Part shown: positions 36,622 through 46,094 of the stretch, piece after piece | Layout of the letters: each line of letters begins with the position of its first letter | Position numbering within the stretch: position 1 is the first letter of the stretch | Assembly: GCF_021869535.1 (NCBI RefSeq) | Contig: NW_026262679.1 | Coordinates: 86,177,143 to 86,241,142, forward strand | DNA length: 64,000 nucleotides | Source: Mytilus californianus | Lineage: Eukaryota; Mollusca; Bivalvia; Mytilida; Mytilidae | Direction: 5' to 3' | The notes under the pieces: generated by a model | What the model was told of the DNA's origin: nothing | Seen by the model: only the letters and a program-made list of their open reading frames with translations | Databases searched by the model: none | Made by a program: the position numbers and the translations under genes

Positions 36622-37449
36622 TCATCTGAAATTATGGTTCCGAAAGTTTCTTCTGTTATTGTGGCGTCCTCTGTAACGATAGTTTTGGTTTGAATAGTTA
36701 TCTTCTCTTGTATTTTCCCGAAAATTGTCCAATTCGTCTTCTAGTTTGGTGATTCGATCCCGCATATGTTCTTTATCGCGTTGTAAATTGAATTGCTTAT
36801 CGATTGCTTCACATCTTTGATCGTAAATCCGAAAATTAGCTTCTTCAAGATCAGTAATGCGTTCCCGTAATTTTTCCATATCTTTTTTATCATCTGCACC
36901 TTGTTTTTGAAGTTTTTCTAGATTGCTTACAACACTGTTATGCTTTTGATTTAACTCTTTAAACTTCTTCTCGTAGTGTACACTTTTGATTTTAAATTTT
37001 ACTCTCTCTGAATTCACTCGGTCGTGCCTGAGTCTAACGTTATCTATAAATTCCCTATTATAATCTAAGGTTGGAAAGAAGTCCATCAGTTCAATAGTAT
37101 TGAGTTCCGCACAAGGAAAAATTGACATAGCTTTCTGTTCTTTGAATTTTCTCATTCTTTCTGCGTCACGACGTAACTTGGATTTCGATTTAACCTTAAC
37201 AACTTTCACGTCCGGTTGTCTGTGAAAATTACACATTCTGGCGAAATGTCCAAAATTTCTGCACTTATAGCAAAATGACGTTTTTGCTATACATTGTCTA
37301 AAATGAAATTGATTGTTCACAGTCTTTCCACAAAACTTACATAGGTAGTTGTCCATATGTTGAAAATTTCTTGTCTGAAAGGTAGTTCCATGATCAGACA
37401 TCTGGTATCTCCAGTCTCGGCCAAAATTTCTGGTTTTCCGCGTATCCAT
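36622..37449 (-). CDS. Nested-element ORF: two zinc fingers plus coiled coil
   Basis: This 275-aa protein is the only ORF of the nested element and fills most of its interior. Near the N-terminus is C37-x2-C40-x8-H49-x3-C53, a C2HC finger. It is followed by C60-x2-C63-x4-H68-x4-C73, a canonical retroviral-type zinc knuckle. A basic stretch follows (85-107), then a long charged heptad-like segment (about 150-245) predicted to be coiled coil, and an R/N/Y/G-rich tail (252-275) like RNA-binding RGG tails. No capsid fold, protease DSG/DTG or RT motif is seen. I infer an RNA-binding, self-associating packaging protein that acts as nucleocapsid for the element's RNA, with enzymes from a related element. 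The start at 37,449 is the first ATG of the frame. Function is inferred from motifs only. Confidence 0.8.
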   Translation of the reverse strand: MDTRKTRNFGRDWRYQMSDHGTTFQTRNFQHMDNYLCKFCGKTVNNQFHFRQCIAKTSFCYKCRNFGHFARMCNFHRQPDVKVVKVKSKSKLRRDAERMRKFKEQKAMSIFPCAELNTIELMDFFPTLDYNREFIDNVRLRHDRVNSERVKFKIKSVHYEKKFKELNQKHNSVVSNLEKLQKQGADDKKDMEKLRERITDLEEANFRIYDQRCEAIDKQFNLQRDKEHMRDRITKLEDELDNFRENTREDNYSNQNYRYRGRHNNRRNFRNHNFR

Positions 37450-37529
37450 TTTTCTGTTTGCTGGGGGATCAGCTTCACAGGTAGAACAAGGTATCCGATA
37501 AATGCGTTGCCCGGATGTCCTAACACCAG

Positions 37530-38009
37530 ATATAGCCGGGTAAAATGGCGTTCCGGCTAAATGGAAATCAAGAAGGAATATTTCGCTCCTTTAACTTTTA
37601 TTTTAGCAGTCTGGCAAGACCGAACAACAAGCTCTAAACCAAATGTAATGTAACATACAAACAATAACAATATATATAAGCACAAGCAATTAAAGGATTA
37701 AGAAGATTAACATATGCCAAATAGAAATAACAATAGATTAGAAGAGTAATTAATGTCCGACACGTATAAGTAAATTATTGTCTAAACTGTTACAGAGAAT
37801 AAATAATTAAATGGATAGAGTACATGAATTTAAGTCCTTTGTCCAAGATTATGACACATAATCCGTGTAAAACACTTATGCCTAAATTTACGACAAAGTT
37901 CAGAATAATAAAATAAATGCAAAACAAGAATATACATTAAAACAATTGAATTCATAAAATGTTGTTTAAAAACTAATTTCATTGCACAGTCCAAATTGTC
38001 CGGTCATAT
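37530..38009 (-). repeat. 5' LTR of the nested element
   Basis: A 480-bp copy; in minus-strand sense it precedes the primer site and ORF. Its first ~28 bases provide the last nine codons and stop of the outer gag-protease frame. Confidence 0.88.
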
Positions 38010-39319
38010 TCTGACCTACTGGGAATTACTTCATCGTTAACTAAAGAAATAAAGCATTTACTATTGTCATTAATATCACCATTAGTAAGGGGAACTTCAG
38101 TAATACCAGACTGCAGAACAAGGGTTTTGTCATCAAAATTAAGCCTAGCTTTTTGTTGATCTAAGAAATCTAAACCAAGAATAATTGAATGTGCGAAATT
38201 TTCAAAAATATGAAAGGTTTGTTGCATGGTTAAACGACCTATTTCTATAGGGACATCAATTGTTCCTATTCCTCTTAAAGATGCTCCACTTGCTCCTGTT
38301 GCAAGAAGCGATGCCTTTTTAAGTGTAACCTTCTTATGCAAATTTGCATAATAAAAATCTGCCGAAATTGCGCTAATAGTAGCTCCTGAATCAACCATAG
38401 CCATACCAAAATGATTTGCAACCCGAATTTTAATTAAATTTGATGCTTTTGTATTATTTAAACCTGTTGCCGAAATGAATTTTGTTGGTTGCGCCGAAAA
38501 ATGTTTTTGTTTTGATCTACACATTTTTGCTTTGTGGCCTATGGATTTGCATTTATTACACTTGATTCTAATAAAGCGACATTGAGATGGAATATGGTCA
38601 CACTCACCGCATCTGTAGCATGGGTTACGTCTGCGTTGTCGTCTTGGCGTTCTGGTACGATGTTGAACTTTGCGATAATCAAGAAGAGGTTCCACCATTG
38701 TCGGACTTGCAGTAGGTTGCTGGAGTGCTTTGCTGTTTACGGCACTTATTTGTTGTAGCATCTTCTCCATTTCCGGTTGCAATTTTGTGACGATATTATC
38801 CTGCATTCTCTTCTGGTCTTCCTCTCGTAGACATTTGGAAGTCGCTTCGACTGAACGAAGTCGATTTTCTGCTTCCGCCACTGTCTCTGGCCATTTACCG
38901 AAGGCCATTTGTCGCATAAGCTCAGGTTTACATTCATTCCGGAGCTTATATAAAATAAATTGTTCTCCATAATTGTGGTTTTCCGATAAAACATGAAGCC
39001 GGTTGATATATTCTGACACTGATTCTTCTTCGCGTTGAGATAGGTTTATCAATTCGGTACTTGTTTGAAAATTTTGTCCAGAAGAAAATTCGTATTTCTT
39101 TATAAACTCACATTTTAAATTGTTTCGACTTTTTGTAACATCTTCTGACAATCTGTTATACCATATTTGTGCGTTTTCTTCTAGAAATAGTGGAAATGCA
39201 TTACAAAATTTAGATTCATCGTAATATAAAGAAACGAAGTTTTCGAATAACTTCCACCAACGACTTGGGTTTTCGGTAAAGTCACCTTTGAATTTCGCTA
39301 ATATTTTCGTAGGGTCCAT
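37979..39319 (-). CDS. gag: Retrotransposon Gag with zinc knuckles and aspartic protease
   Basis: 446 aa. Residues about 10-135 match the Ty3-type Gag capsid pattern (WW..F, FPLFL...A..WY..L, EF..KY, EESVSEYI). Two zinc knuckles follow: C234-x2-C237-x4-H242-x4-C247 and C254-x2-C257-x4-H262-x4-C267. Both are C-x2-C-x4-H-x4-C and bind genomic RNA. A retropepsin follows in the same frame, with active-site DSGA (310-313) and the second conserved ILGLDFL (380-386). The protease then matures Gag and Pol. The sequence stays native to about residue 437 (ND.VIPSRSE, the usual end of the protease). The last nine residues come from the nested LTR, and the linker to RT that should follow is missing. Start: first ATG after a 239-bp leader. 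Confidence 0.93.
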   Translation of the reverse strand: MDPTKILAKFKGDFTENPSRWWKLFENFVSLYYDESKFCNAFPLFLEENAQIWYNRLSEDVTKSRNNLKCEFIKKYEFSSGQNFQTSTELINLSQREEESVSEYINRLHVLSENHNYGEQFILYKLRNECKPELMRQMAFGKWPETVAEAENRLRSVEATSKCLREEDQKRMQDNIVTKLQPEMEKMLQQISAVNSKALQQPTASPTMVEPLLDYRKVQHRTRTPRRQRRRNPCYRCGECDHIPSQCRFIRIKCNKCKSIGHKAKMCRSKQKHFSAQPTKFISATGLNNTKASNLIKIRVANHFGMAMVDSGATISAISADFYYANLHKKVTLKKASLLATGASGASLRGIGTIDVPIEIGRLTMQQTFHIFENFAHSIILGLDFLDQQKARLNFDDKTLVLQSGITEVPLTNGDINDNSKCFISLVNDEVIPSRSEYDRTIWTVQ

Positions 39320-39558
39320 TTTGAAATTAGTTGTACAGATCTAGATTATATCATTAAAAGTTCAGCATAGTTATGTATGATAAGAATATGTCCAATGTAA
39401 AGAAATAACACATTTTTCTCTTCTTCCGTCGTTTCATTTCTCTTGCTGTAATTTTGTTCTATAGCACTAATAACAAAAAACTGTTAATAAAAGTACATTT
39501 TGTCACTCGCTTGGCTTTTGAGGTACTCTTCTGAGAACACGGGTCGTAATCCACCACA
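39320..39558 (-). promoter_or_regulatory. Leader with tRNA primer-binding site
   Basis: Noncoding 239 bp between the 5' LTR and the gag start. The minus-strand sequence TGGTGGATTACGACCC (39,541-39,556) begins with TGG, complementary to a tRNA 3' CCA end, two to four bases from the LTR. I could not match the rest to a particular tRNA from memory. Confidence 0.65.
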
Positions 39559-40136
39559 TATGACCAGGTTGTTGGTCACCTCTGTCATATTAATTAGTTT
39601 CGGGGGAAACTAGCGGTAGCTCAGATAAAGTCCAAGTCGCTGGAAAGTTTTCATATTTATTTAGCATCCATATAATTCAAACAATAAAACATAACTGAAT
39701 AACAACATAAAAACAAATCTAAAATACAAATTCAAAAGACTGATTGACCTGCTGAATATCAACCAATCAAATATCTTTTCATTAAATAATATTAATTCGC
39801 GTTTTTCTCGAAAGCGGGGATTACGGATTAAAAACATGCTTCGTATAAGTTTGTCAAGAATGGCTTTCGGCAGTTATCACTTAGTGTCAAATTATCTATG
39901 TTCTTTGTTACAGAACCTTTTATCTTAAAGACGGATATAAATCTTTGATAATTAATCTGAATGAAAGGATTATAGTTAAGTGTAAAATACAAGTAACTTT
40001 TGAATAGCGTAAAATACAATAAACTAATAAATTATTAAAACGCAATGAGGACTCGGAATAATAATAAAAAGCTAACATTTATAAAAATATACAAAATCCT
40101 AAATGTGAACTTTGAACGAACAATTGTCGGGTCATA
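39559..40136 (-). repeat. 5' LTR of the large retrotransposon
   Basis: Near-identical partner of 31,129-31,705. Differences include CGTTTTTCTCGAAAG here against CGTTTTGCCGAAAG, and CCTGCTGAAT against CCTGCGGAAT. It would carry the promoter and transcription start; I did not assign a TATA box. Confidence 0.92.
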
Positions 40137-40154
40137 CATGCATTATATCAAGTA

Positions 40155-40381
40155 CTGTAAACCAACTAATTTTCGCGAGTGATTTATTTTTGCGACTTTC
40201 GCGAGAAGAAAAATAACGCGAATATAAATCGTCTCGAATATGTAAAACTTGGATCTTAAAAAAGTTTACCTATTTAACTACTTCAAACAAATTTTAAAAT
40301 CACGAAATTAAATCGCCGCGAAATGGGCTAATAAGGACTAAACGCGAAATAAAGTATCCGCTAAAATAAGTTGGTTTACAG
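40155..40381. mobile_element. MITE with TA target duplication (mariner-like)
   Basis: The 227-bp element has inverted ends CTGTAAACCAACTAATTTT (left) and AAAATAAGTTGGTTTACAG (right), flanked by TA on both sides (40,153-40,154, 40,382-40,383). The interior is rich in CGCGA/TCGCG words. TA duplication and short TIRs fit the Tc1/mariner group. It lies 15 bp from the LTR retrotransposon's end. Confidence 0.8.
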
Positions 40382-41844
40382 TATTCGTCCATGGATACCC
40401 ATTGGTTTCCTACTATATAGCCCAACAATTGTTACACCTTTCATTTTTTTTTCTTTTTTAAAATCTGAAATTAAGGATTAATATGAGTGATATTCGTCCC
40501 AAAATATTAAACTTACTAATATACTAGAAAAAAAGAAGTAACTAATATAAATTATATAGAATAGGAACACTAACTAAGAAACATACATAACTACGGTAGG
40601 TATAGGGTTTTTTGCGAGTGAATCGGTCAACTTTTTCTAGTGTTAGATCGGTTTTTTTCGAGTGATATAACATGCGATCAGATCAACTTACTGCTATTTC
40701 GCGTATATAATAGTTTCATTCATGGCTGTTCATCTTATTCTGAATACTAAACATGTTTTGAGTACAAACGACGCACAATTTCCTTGTAGTTTACTAACAT
40801 TCTAGTGTTTTACATTGTCCGTGTTTTTTCGAGAGCAACTTTTAAAACGTCCGGGTTTTTCAAAGAAAATGTGAATAAGAAAGAAGGCATTCTTGGGCTT
40901 AAAAAGTCACTTTTTCTTGTTTGTAACTTTAATTTAGCAAAGGGCAATATTATATATTCCTAATAAGTGACTAAACATATTACTATTTTGATCAAATCTA
41001 ACCCTTTTCAATTTAACGATAATTTTCTGTTCTGAAAACATTTCACCATAACCTTGCAGTATTAAGATATATTAGAAATTACTGGATTCTTTGATAAACT
41101 GTCTTTAGAACCGAGAACAGGGGACTTATAATCTTTTCAATATAATGTCATGCTACAATTTTTTTTACAGTAAATAATAGTTTATGATAATAGTGGCAGT
41201 TTTAAAAATAGGGTTAAGAAAGCAAATTACATTTAATCCGCCCCTATACTATTTCTTTTTGACAATAAATTTTGAATTGAATAGAATATATAATAAACAA
41301 TGAAATAAAAAAATCTATAAGCTTTGATGTGATACTTTTGAAATAATAATAAGAAAAATGTGTATACAATAGCGTACACCTCGTGTATTTTATTCATTTT
41401 TTTCGCAGAGTTCTGAAGATATACATTGATAATTGTAATGTCTAGATCGAGATCCGTATTTTTCATTTAACTGACGGAAAGGAAGCTATCATGGTGTTTT
41501 ATTGCTGTGTGACCTAGTATAACATACGATTGATCATACTCCTCATCACAGTAGTAGCATTTGAAAATTGTTCATTTTTGCCATTCATAAAACGATAAAA
41601 CAAATGATCATCAAGACAAATAGTTCATGAAACATTTAGGATGTATTTTCTGTAAAAAAAAATACACATACCCGCTTAACACACACAATGTACGTACGTC
41701 TCAATCCAACATTGTACTATTTGATACTTTAGTCTGGGAAAACATTACTTATTTATTTATTATAACTGGCTTGCAACTAGCTTTAAGTAACAGCGAGTAC
41801 TCTTATATCGATACTTTGAATTCATTGTTTTTATGTTAGTTGGC

Positions 41845-42270
41845 TTGTTTGTGCTTCGTACCGATCTATTGAGTAAAGCCATTTGTAACTGATTTTTACA
41901 GTTTGTTCTAATTTTGTGCTGTAACACCACTGTCCAAAGTTTGGGTGAGGGTTGAGAGCTTACAAACATGTATAACCCCGCCACAATCTTAATATGCCTG
42001 TCCGAAGTCAAGAGCCTGTATTTCAGTGGTTTTCGTTTGTTCATGTCCGTCATTTTTGTTTTTTCCGTACTTTGTATTTTATAACTCAGGTCGTTAGTTT
42101 TCTCATTTTAATTGTTTCAATTTTTTCATGTTGGGGTCTGTAATAGCTGACTATAAGGTATAGTGTTTTCTCATTGTGGAAGGCGGTACGGTGACCTATA
42201 TCTACTTTTATCTTTGTCATTTGACCTGTTGTGGAAAGTTGTCTCATTGGCATTCATAGCACATTTCCTT
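41845..42270 (-). repeat. Mussel-type dispersed repeat, long reverse copy
   Basis: The longest copy of the family in the window. In reverse complement it runs from a CCAATGAGACAACTTTCC end (42,235-42,252) through AACCCCGCCACA (41,971) to the GCTTTACTCAATAGATCGGTAC end. The short frames over it are not genes. Confidence 0.7.
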
Positions 42271-42283
42271 TTCTTTATATATA

Positions 42284-42922
42284 CTAGAACACACCCGCGA
42301 AATCGCGGGCATTTAGAGCGTGGTTGAAAGCATGTAAACTGTTGTAGGATGAATTGTTGTAAAAGATTTTATGACTGGAGAATTTCAGGAAAGGTTCAAA
42401 AGTCATAGGTACTTGGGGACAGGACAATTTTTTTAGCCCTCCCCTTTTTTCAAAATCCGTTATTTTTTGTTTTCTATTAATTTCAATAGTTTTCGCGTTG
42501 TTCTGTATACTATGAACAGACATATACTATAATCTCTATATAATATATGACCGCCGTTGATAGTAAACTTGGAATTGATAGTAAATAGCAAATACAATGT
42601 ACACTTTATTCATAGTATACATAAAAAGCGAAAATAATTGTTCTGTCCCCTAAGTACCTATGCAAATTATGTGTAATTTTAAACAGTCCTAAACGGAAGT
42701 CTTGTCTATGACTTAAAAGTCCGTCCGATGACGGAAACAATATTCGGACGCCTTTATTTTCGTTTTCCTCCAAAATATAAACCCAAACGGAATAATCATA
42801 AGCGAGGATGACAAATGCGACTATGCATGGTACCTATAGGACACAAAGGCATGATGATTAATTTGTTGTGGAAGGAAGAGAAGCGACACACAAAATGAGG
42901 TCTTCTCATTTAATAGTATAGA
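42284..42922 (-). mobile_element. Non-autonomous Helitron
   Basis: On the minus strand the element starts TCTATACTATTAAATGAG at 42,922, preceded by A. It ends at 42,284 with a perfect hairpin CCCGCG-ATTT-CGCGGG (42,294-42,309) and then GTGTTCTAG followed by T. A 5' TC, a 3' hairpin a few bases ahead of CTRR, and insertion between A and T are the Helitron signature. At 639 bp it has no Rep/helicase coding, so it would be mobilised by an autonomous relative. Confidence 0.8.
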
Positions 42923-43143
42923 TATCTGTGCTCACATTGATATTGTTTACAATACGAATACTTACTGTATGATATCCATATTTGGTTGAATTGACATTGC
43001 TATACGTATATTTGGATCGATACAACATGTGTACCTGGGCGTTGACTTGTTGGATAGTTCCATCATATTTACATAGGCGTGGACATGTTTGATCTATCCA
43101 AATATACCAATGCCGGTGTCCATGTAATTTATAAGATGTGGCA

Positions 43144-43148
<5 letters not shown>

Positions 43149-43187
<39 letters not shown>
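43149..43187. repeat. (TA)n microsatellite
   Basis: About 39 bases of uninterrupted alternating A and T. Confidence 0.95.
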
Positions 43188-43504
43188 AATAAACGATGCT
43201 TTTTACGAATGTACGAGTAACGTACATGTACTACAGTAGTATCAAACTGGTTAATTGCATTGGTTTCGTGCTTTGAAAAGTACATTATTTGAACTTTTTT
43301 ATTGTTTTTAAACGTAATCGCACTGACATATAACATTTTAAACCATTGAAATTTCGTTTAATCACTCGATCAAAACATGGACCGCACTAAAAAAAACCGG
43401 ACTGCTCTCGAAAAAACACGGACGTATAAAAATGAATTTATTCTAAAATGTCCTTTTCAGTGCAATTACAAGAATTTTTATAAAGTGTCTGTATATTTAA
43501 GGAA

Positions 43505-43760
43505 AAAGTAAAATCACAAAAATACTGAACTCCGAGGAAAATTCAAAAAGGAAAGTCCCTAATCTAATGGCAAAATCAAAAGCTCAAACACATCAAACGA
43601 ATGGATAGCAACTGTCATATTCCTGACTTGGTACAGGCGCATTTTCTTATATAGAAAATGGTGGATTAAACCTGGTTTTAAAGCTAGCTAAACCCCTCAC
43701 TTGTATGACAGTCGCATCAAATTCCGTTATATTTACAACGATGTGTGAACAAAACAATCA
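43505..43760 (+). repeat. Probable dispersed repeat
   Basis: Contains CGAGGAAAATTCAAAAAGG, CAAACACATCAAACGAATGG, CTGACTTGGTACAGGC and AAACCCCTCACTTGTATGAC, a run I know from mussel sequences. No second copy is visible in this window. Confidence 0.45.
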
Positions 43761-44054
43761 GACACAATTTATTATAGGTAAAATGTCACAAATAGGAGTA
43801 CAACAGCAACACGAACCCAACCAAAAACCTTTTTTTTTATATATATTCTATGGTATATATAGATTCCTAATAATTATACATTTCCTTTGACATTTGCATT
43901 GTTACTTGCATAAAAATAGCTTTATTCTATATTTTGAAGTAAAAGCATTGTAAAGCTAAATTAAACTTTTAGAACACAAAATAATGTAGGGTGGTGTTTT
44001 TTTTTCCACCAATACTAACTTTAACGTGTATGATCTTGTATATTATGTTTAATA

Positions 44055-44135
44055 GATATAAGAAGATGTGGTACAATGTATGAGTGCCAATGAGACAACT
44101 CTCCATCCAAGTCAAAATTTATAAAAGTAAAGCAT
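44055..44135 (+). repeat. Mussel-type dispersed repeat, short fragment
   Basis: Contains AAGAAGATGTGGTACAATG and GCCAATGAGACAACTCTCC, the same start as 23,660, then stops matching after about 80 bases. Confidence 0.65.
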
Positions 44136-44279
44136 CTATTTAACGTCTTACAAAAAAAAAGAAATCTGTTTGTTTACAATTTTGATTATATTCACTCAAA
44201 AAAACCGTGGTCACTTTCGAAAAAATCCGATCAAATCACTCGAAAAAACACGATCCCAGCCGGACACTATACCAACTGT

Positions 44280-46090
44280 GATAATGACGAAAAAAAACAG
44301 GCTAGTTGGAAGAAAAATGTGATCGATATAGATAAATAGAAGTAGGAAAATAAAATACAAATGTAGTATAAACTACCACAGTCGCCGTCACATCAAACTC
44401 TTTAGTCCTATCAACATTCAATGGATTAATCAAGTGTGTGAATCAGTTCTAAAAGAAAACTGTTAACTTATTTTTACGCATATTGAATTATGTTCTATTT
44501 CTGTCAGTTATCTTGGTTTTCACAGAAGCATCAAAATAACAAGTTATAGACAAGACCTCGTTAATTATTTATTTTTTCATTACATTTTTTCTACCTTTGT
44601 ATTTTTTTTTTTTAAAGGTTCATATTTTGAATGAAGGGAGTTTTATTTCTTTATTTGCATCAACTTATACTCCACCAACATAAACTAACCATAAGTGTAA
44701 AAAGAATTTCACGATGGTGTATATATTATATGTATAGTATACCTTACTTTTAAATTAGTGCTAACTAAGACAAACAAATAAATCAGTATTGTTTTGATGT
44801 ATTGCTTCCAAGTATGAATTGATCACCCTTTCTCAAAGACGAAATTTGCATAGAATATCCAATAAATCCCCCAGAATGTCGGATATTTTGTCTGAGAACC
44901 CTTATAAGATTGAAACGTTTCTCGTCGAACACTGGACTTCTGATCAGGTTAATTGTCTATTTTTTATGATTCATCGAACATTTACTTTACAGTTATATTG
45001 ATATGATCGTGAACTCTTCCTCATTTATATTTTTATTACTTTATGGTAATTTTGCGTTTAATGCATTGGAGCAGAATTATGAACGTCTTTCATTCCCTCA
45101 ACGTGATATACCACAATCAATATCTCAAAAATGCAAAAGATTGCATCCGATGAAGCAAGAAAAAAAACTTTATAAGTGTTCATCTCAAGTAAACAGTGTT
45201 ACAGAAGATTAGAACTAATTATATATACTTATTGTGTTTTTTAATCAGGTACTTTTACTGTCACATCACCTGCGGCTTCTGGGTAATTCGGCGAGTGCAA
45301 ATATTGAAAAGTTATTAAAGATAGTAACTTCCACTTCATTACAACTAAATTAGAATTCAGCATCAATAATTGGAGATTTAAAACAATCGATATTTGTTCT
45401 TAGTTATAATAATGCTTACAATTTGGAATGTCTGTCAGTATACAACAAACATTGATCTGAATGAGATCTTTTAATTTTACAGTAATTTCTGGATTGGTGG
45501 TATCGTTCGATTTTCCATATGTGTTTTGACAGACACGGTAATTTTCTTCAATGGATTTAATCAAGACATGGAAATATTATTTACTCATAAAAACATTTAC
45601 CAACACCTTACTATAATATTGGTATTATTTATTATCAAAGGTAATTATAATTATCTATTTTGTGAAAATATTATCTTTTTGTTTCTATTTTCGCACGTGT
45701 CAGTACGATTTAATATTTTTTGCAGGAACTATTTAAGTAATAAACTATCCTGTTTTCGATATTTTCACTAAGGATTATAATGAATGTTGATTATTGAGTA
45801 CAATGAAAAGAGGAAGTTTTCAACTAAATTGACTGTCACTCTTCTGGATTTTATTTACGTATGACTTTTTTTTAACACCATGTAACTTAAAACTCGGGAT
45901 TGTTTTTAATTTCAAAACAAATTTAAGGCTTCTTTGCTTGTTTAGAATTCCGCGGTTTTATGATTTCCTTAAAATGACTTGAACATAAGAAATATGCCGC
46001 TTGTATTTAGTATAACACAAAGAGTCATTATTACCACAATGATAACTAATGACACAACAAACCTTGATGTGGTTCATAAGTGTTTCTCCT
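44280..46090. other. Spacer with one candidate exon
   Basis: AT-rich. Apart from the candidate exon at 44,993-45,188 nothing can be supported; other frames have no recognisable features. Confidence 0.4.
44993..45188 (+). CDS. Candidate signal-peptide exon, unknown protein
   Basis: An acceptor-like ATTTACTTTACAG ends at 44,992. Ten bases later an ATG (45,003) opens 62 codons in phase to a donor-like CTCAA|GTAAAC (45,189). The peptide begins MIVNSSSFIFLLLYGNFAF, a plausible secretion signal of about 20 residues. It is followed by a polar segment with S, Q, K and two cysteines. Read through the donor the frame stops at 45,212. I recognise no family and see no matching exon downstream, so this is a weak prediction. 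An upstream 60-codon frame (44,819-45,001) overlaps the presumed intron and is probably incidental. Confidence 0.22.
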
Positions 46091-46094
46091 TTCT

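Larger units (their letters stand above)
36102..38009 (-). mobile_element. Small non-autonomous LTR element nested in the larger one
   Basis: Two 480-bp direct repeats (36,102-36,581 and 37,530-38,009; I see one mismatch) flank 948 bp. They behave as LTRs. The right one is followed on the minus strand by a primer-site candidate TGGTGTTAGGACATCCGG (37,511-37,528), one base from the LTR. The left one is preceded by a purine tract AAGGGCCGCGGGAAT (36,582-36,596). The LTR ends (ATATAGCC..GGTCATAT) resemble those of the outer element, and AATTGTCcGGTCATA closely matches AATTGTCgGGTCATA of the outer LTR, so the two are related families. The interior codes only a 275-aa protein, with no enzyme. The outer flanks (AGTGC | TCTGA) show no target duplication. 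This is a terminal-repeat element with a gag-like gene, similar in plan to plant TR-GAG elements. Confidence 0.85.
31129..40136 (-). mobile_element. Ty3/gypsy-type LTR retrotransposon with a nested LTR element
   Basis: The element spans 9.0 kb: 3' LTR 31,129-31,705, noncoding 31,706-33,303, pol ORF, nested element 36,102-38,009, gag-protease ORF, leader and 5' LTR 39,559-40,136. The LTRs differ only by one indel and two or three substitutions in about 577 bp, so insertion was recent. ATACATG is present at both junctions (31,122-31,128 and 40,134-40,140). Because the LTR ends (TATGACC..GGTCATA) share bases with it, the true target duplication is 4-7 bp. The PBS candidate TGGTGGATTACGACCC (39,541-39,556) and the purine tract AAGGAGCGACGGGGTAA (31,706-31,722) sit at the expected places. 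Domain order RT-RNase H-integrase-chromodomain places it in the chromovirus-like part of Metaviridae. Loss of the start of RT makes this copy non-autonomous. Confidence 0.9.
40600..44277. mobile_element. Possible DNA transposon with inverted subterminal repeats
   Basis: The left region (40,600-40,865) and right region (43,365-44,277) hold inverted copies of a CGTGTTTTTTCGAGTGA-like word: for example CCGTGTTTTTTCGAG at 40,818 and its complement CTCGAAAAAACACGG at 43,409, and CACTCGAAAAAACACG at 44,237. The outermost ends share GGTATAG in inverted orientation. The arrangement resembles the CACTA element at 5,790 but I see no clean terminal repeat. A 4-bp ATAA at both flanks is the only duplication candidate. 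The element encloses the Helitron and other repeats. Confidence 0.45.

Noticed and set aside
36102-38009. 480-bp repeats as a simple segmental duplication
   Set aside because: A primer-binding site and a purine tract sit at exactly the LTR-specific positions, and the ends resemble the outer LTR ends, so LTRs explain them better.
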